A stretch of DNA of 7,278 nt from Phycisphaeraceae bacterium. Its GTDB lineage: Bacteria; Planctomycetota; Phycisphaerae; Phycisphaerales; Phycisphaeraceae. The stretch lies in contig JANQKH010000534.1 of assembly GCA_028281215.1 (NCBI GenBank), positions 1-7,278 on the forward strand, in the 5' to 3' direction. Below the pieces are notes generated by a model. It was not told the DNA's origin. It worked only from the letters and a program-made list of their open reading frames with translations, and ran no database searches. Positions 5,868 to 7,278 of the stretch are shown piece by piece. The stretch's first letter is position 1, and each line of letters starts with the position of its first letter. Made by a program: the position numbers and the translations under genes.

Positions 5868-5889
5868 GGTTTCCTTTCTTCATTTTTAT

Positions 5890-5894
5890 AGGGG
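5890..5894 (+). promoter_or_regulatory. Ribosome binding site of the DUF5684-type gene
   Basis: AGGGG lies 6 nt before the ATG at 5901, a weaker Shine-Dalgarno variant. A possible -10 (TACCAT, 5842-5847) ends 53 nt before the ATG but lies in the loop of the terminator-like hairpin. Confidence 0.4.
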
Positions 5895-5900
5895 CTTGCT

Positions 5901-6245
5901 ATGGAAGTTATTCCTCTGATTTTGATTCTGGTGATCGTGGTCATCATGATCGCATCGATGTGGAAGGTGTTTGAGAAGGCGGGTCAGCCCGGCTGGGCTT
6001 GTATCGTGCCGATCTACAACACCGTGATCATGCTGAAGGTTGCCTGCCGGCCGATCTGGTGGATCCTGCTGTTCTTCATTCCGTTCGTGAGTTTGATCGT
6101 TTCGATCGTGGTCTACGCGGACATTGGTAAGAACTTCGGCAAGGGCATCGGATTTGTGTTGGGCCTGATCTTCCTGCCGTTCATCTTCTGGCCTATTTTG
6201 GGCTTCGGTAGCGCGCAGTACGAACCCGTGCGTGATCCCACTTGA
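5901..6245 (+). CDS. Small integral membrane protein, DUF5684 type
   Basis: 114 aa. Three hydrophobic segments: about 3-20 (IPLILILVIVVIMIAS), 52-73 (IWWILLFFIPFVSLIVSIVV) and 84-103 (GFVLGLIFLPFIFWPILGFG). Between the first two is the family signature WKVFEKAGQPGWACIVPIYN (21-40), then a short basic segment. DIGKNFGKG precedes the third helix and a short polar tail ends the protein. This pattern (FxKAGxPGW..IxPIYN, FGKG.GF..GL..LPFIF.PILGFG) is typical of DUF5684 proteins, which are widespread, of unknown function, and often mislabelled signal peptidase I; no Ser/Lys peptidase motif is present here. It may be independently transcribed, since a hairpin separates it from the dehydrogenase gene. 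It converges on the zinc-ribbon gene, with 46 bp between the stop codons. Confidence 0.85.
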   Translation: MEVIPLILILVIVVIMIASMWKVFEKAGQPGWACIVPIYNTVIMLKVACRPIWWILLFFIPFVSLIVSIVVYADIGKNFGKGIGFVLGLIFLPFIFWPILGFGSAQYEPVRDPT

Positions 6246-6278
6246 TCCGCGCGGCGAGTCTGAAGGTGATCTGAAAGC

Positions 6279-6292
6279 ACAGCTTTAGCTGT
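6279..6292. terminator. Short hairpin between convergent genes (weak)
   Basis: ACAGC-TTTA-GCTGT is a 5-bp stem with a TTTA loop. It overlaps the last base of the zinc-ribbon gene's stop codon and lies 33 bp after the DUF5684-type stop. Position suits a shared bidirectional terminator, but the stem is short and there is no T-run. Confidence 0.25.
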
Positions 6293-7167
6293 CAACCTCG
6301 GTAACGGCCATGCTCGATGCGTTCGCGCAGGATTTGAAGCACCTGCATGGCTCGTGCTGGGGCACAACGCACTCCGGCATCCAGCTTCGTTTTGGTGACA
6401 CGGCCCCCATGACGGGAAGCCGTGCCAATACGAAGCTGGTGCCAGGTTTTGCCTTTGCGTTCCATTTCGACATCGCTGACTTCGTGCCACGCAATGAGTT
6501 TCACGCCCGTGCCGTCGACCGAATCGATGTCGCCGCATGAACCGAATCCGCCGGCGGAGAAGAGGAACGGTTCCATCCCCTTCTTTTCCTTCTTCCCCGT
6601 GGCGATAAGATAAATCGCGGCTGCGGCGGCGGTGAGGAAAAACGCCAGCATGATAGCGCCGCCGACACCATCCAGATCAATGATGCCTTCGAGCCCTAAT
6701 TGAAGCACGTTGATCAGTCCGGAACCAACCAAACCAACGTACACCCAAAGAAAGACCCTGCCGGGACTGGTCGTGCTGAACCCGCGCGAGATCCCGTAGA
6801 GCATGAACGTCTTGTCGTCGTACTCAAACCCGCACTCCGGGCAGTGACCATTCTCCGCCAAGCCCTGCAATGAATACTGACATTGCGGACACTTCTTGAG
6901 GCGGACCTGTTGGCTCTCGTATCGCGTGCCGCATTCGGGGCAGTTGCCGGAGGAGGGCAGGCCGTGAAACGGATATTGACACTTGTTGCACTTGTCAGGG
7001 CGAAAAAGGGTGTCGTCATCGGGGTTAACATCGCCGAAGCCGGTGCCGCACTCGGGGCACTGACCGGCGCCGAGAGGCAGCCCGCGGAGTGAATAGCCGC
7101 AGTACATGCAGTAGTCGTAACGTGTCTGGCCCGGCGCGGCGCCCGGCGATTGGGTGTATTGAGACAT
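6292..7167 (-). CDS. Triple zinc-ribbon membrane protein with C-terminal PH-like domain
   Basis: 291 aa from the ATG at 7167. After a short Gln/Pro-rich start come three zinc ribbons of the same design: C20xxC23...C37PEC40, C60xxC63...C76PEC79 and C93xxC96...C109PEC112. Each has a GYSLRGLP-like segment between the pairs, a style common in planctomycetes. Two membrane helices follow (about 137-157 and 170-190), then a cytoplasm-side basic KKEKKG. The last 90 residues (LIAWHEVSDVEMERKGKTWHQLRI... ending in a helix LQILRERIEH) suggest a bacterial PH-like fold; this part is inference. The ribbons would bind structural zinc and probably contact protein. The frame is open up to 7272, but ATG 7167 is preferred: the extension overlaps the better C-terminal reading frame of the next gene, and TACAAT lies 7 nt before ATG 7167. 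No Shine-Dalgarno is present, so a leaderless message is likely. Confidence 0.8.
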   Translation of the reverse strand: MSQYTQSPGAAPGQTRYDYCMYCGYSLRGLPLGAGQCPECGTGFGDVNPDDDTLFRPDKCNKCQYPFHGLPSSGNCPECGTRYESQQVRLKKCPQCQYSLQGLAENGHCPECGFEYDDKTFMLYGISRGFSTTSPGRVFLWVYVGLVGSGLINVLQLGLEGIIDLDGVGGAIMLAFFLTAAAAAIYLIATGKKEKKGMEPFLFSAGGFGSCGDIDSVDGTGVKLIAWHEVSDVEMERKGKTWHQLRIGTASRHGGRVTKTKLDAGVRCAPARAMQVLQILRERIEHGRYRG

Positions 7168-7174
7168 GCGGGGA

Positions 7175-7180
7175 ATTGTA
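7175..7180 (-). promoter_or_regulatory. Candidate -10 box (TACAAT) for the zinc-ribbon gene
   Basis: The minus strand reads CGGTACAAT, with TACAAT from 7180 down to 7175. Only 7 nt separate it from the ATG at 7167, so transcription would start at or next to the A of the start codon. The bases before the ATG (TTCCCCGC) contain no Shine-Dalgarno, consistent with leaderless translation. Confidence 0.45.
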
Positions 7181-7192
7181 CCGAATCCCTGC

Positions 7193-7278
7193 TCATGCGC
7201 TGGCGGTAACGGGCGCGGCGGCGGCCAGATCGAAGGCTGGTTGCTTGTCGACGATGCGGCGGAACTCATCAAGGGTGT
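7193..7278 (-). CDS. C-terminal end of an upstream minus-strand gene (partial)
   Basis: From 7276 downward the minus strand encodes TLDEFRRIVDKQPAFDLAAA and then APVTASA, ending with TGA at 7195-7193. Third positions are almost all C or G, and the peptide mixes a charged amphipathic stretch with an Ala-rich tail, like a real protein end. The rest of the gene lies outside the window and 27 residues do not identify it. It ends 25 bp before the zinc-ribbon start, so the two could share a transcript in addition to the promoter candidate between them. Confidence 0.6.
   Translation of the reverse strand, partial: TLDEFRRIVDKQPAFDLAAAAPVTASA

Noticed and set aside
5901..6245. Annotation as signal peptidase I
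   Set aside because: A label often attached to this family, but the protein has no Ser/Lys catalytic motif and is only 114 residues of mostly membrane segments.
7168..7272. N-terminal extension of the zinc-ribbon protein to a TTG/ATG at 7272-7269
   Set aside because: The extension is Pro/Ser-rich and overlaps a better coding frame (7193-7278) of an upstream gene. A -10 candidate lies between that gene and ATG 7167.

Overview
The window (7,278 bp, GC-rich) looks like chromosomal DNA of a Planctomycetota bacterium, most likely of the Phycisphaerae type. The support is protein style rather than a marker gene: a secreted SASA-family esterase with the planctomycete QGxHYNxNAETY ending, a secreted HEWG-motif protein with a C-terminal HEAT-like repeat, and a membrane protein with three tandem CxxC...CPEC zinc ribbons. 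No rRNA, tRNA, transposase, integrase or CRISPR array is visible.

Layout. 1-39: probable last 12 codons of a plus-strand gene. 162-455 (minus): small SHOCT-domain membrane protein. 606-2096 (plus): exported carbohydrate esterase, divergent from the SHOCT gene, with a promoter candidate for each in the 150-bp gap. 2181-3506 (plus): exported HEWG-family protein of unknown function, 84 bp downstream with its own Shine-Dalgarno sequence. 3507-4208: a 702-bp stretch without a convincing gene but with much structure. 4209-5801 (plus): alpha-ketoglutaric semialdehyde dehydrogenase. 5901-6245 (plus): small three-helix membrane protein of the DUF5684 type. 6292-7167 (minus): triple zinc-ribbon membrane protein, convergent with the DUF5684 gene. 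7193-7278 (minus): last 27 codons of another gene, 25 bp upstream of the zinc-ribbon gene.

How the genes fit together. The esterase and HEWG genes are probably expressed together or in parallel, and both products should leave the cytoplasm; the esterase would deacylate polysaccharide. The dehydrogenase would feed sugar-acid or hydroxyproline carbon into 2-oxoglutarate, but no other enzyme of those pathways is in view. The small membrane proteins look like housekeeping or envelope genes without an evident link to it.

The least explained part is 3507-4208. It contains, in order, an extended -10 promoter candidate with a leader hairpin, a perfect GGAGG and an ATG that opens no recognisable protein; nine copies of CGGACA on one strand, five of them 10-12 bp apart, plus four TGTCC complements that build two perfect 12-bp palindromes; an AT-rich palindromic island; and a 46-nt compound hairpin. 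GC skew on the plus strand also changes sign across it. An operator array, a mobile-element remnant or an origin-like locus are all possible, and the sequence alone does not decide between them.
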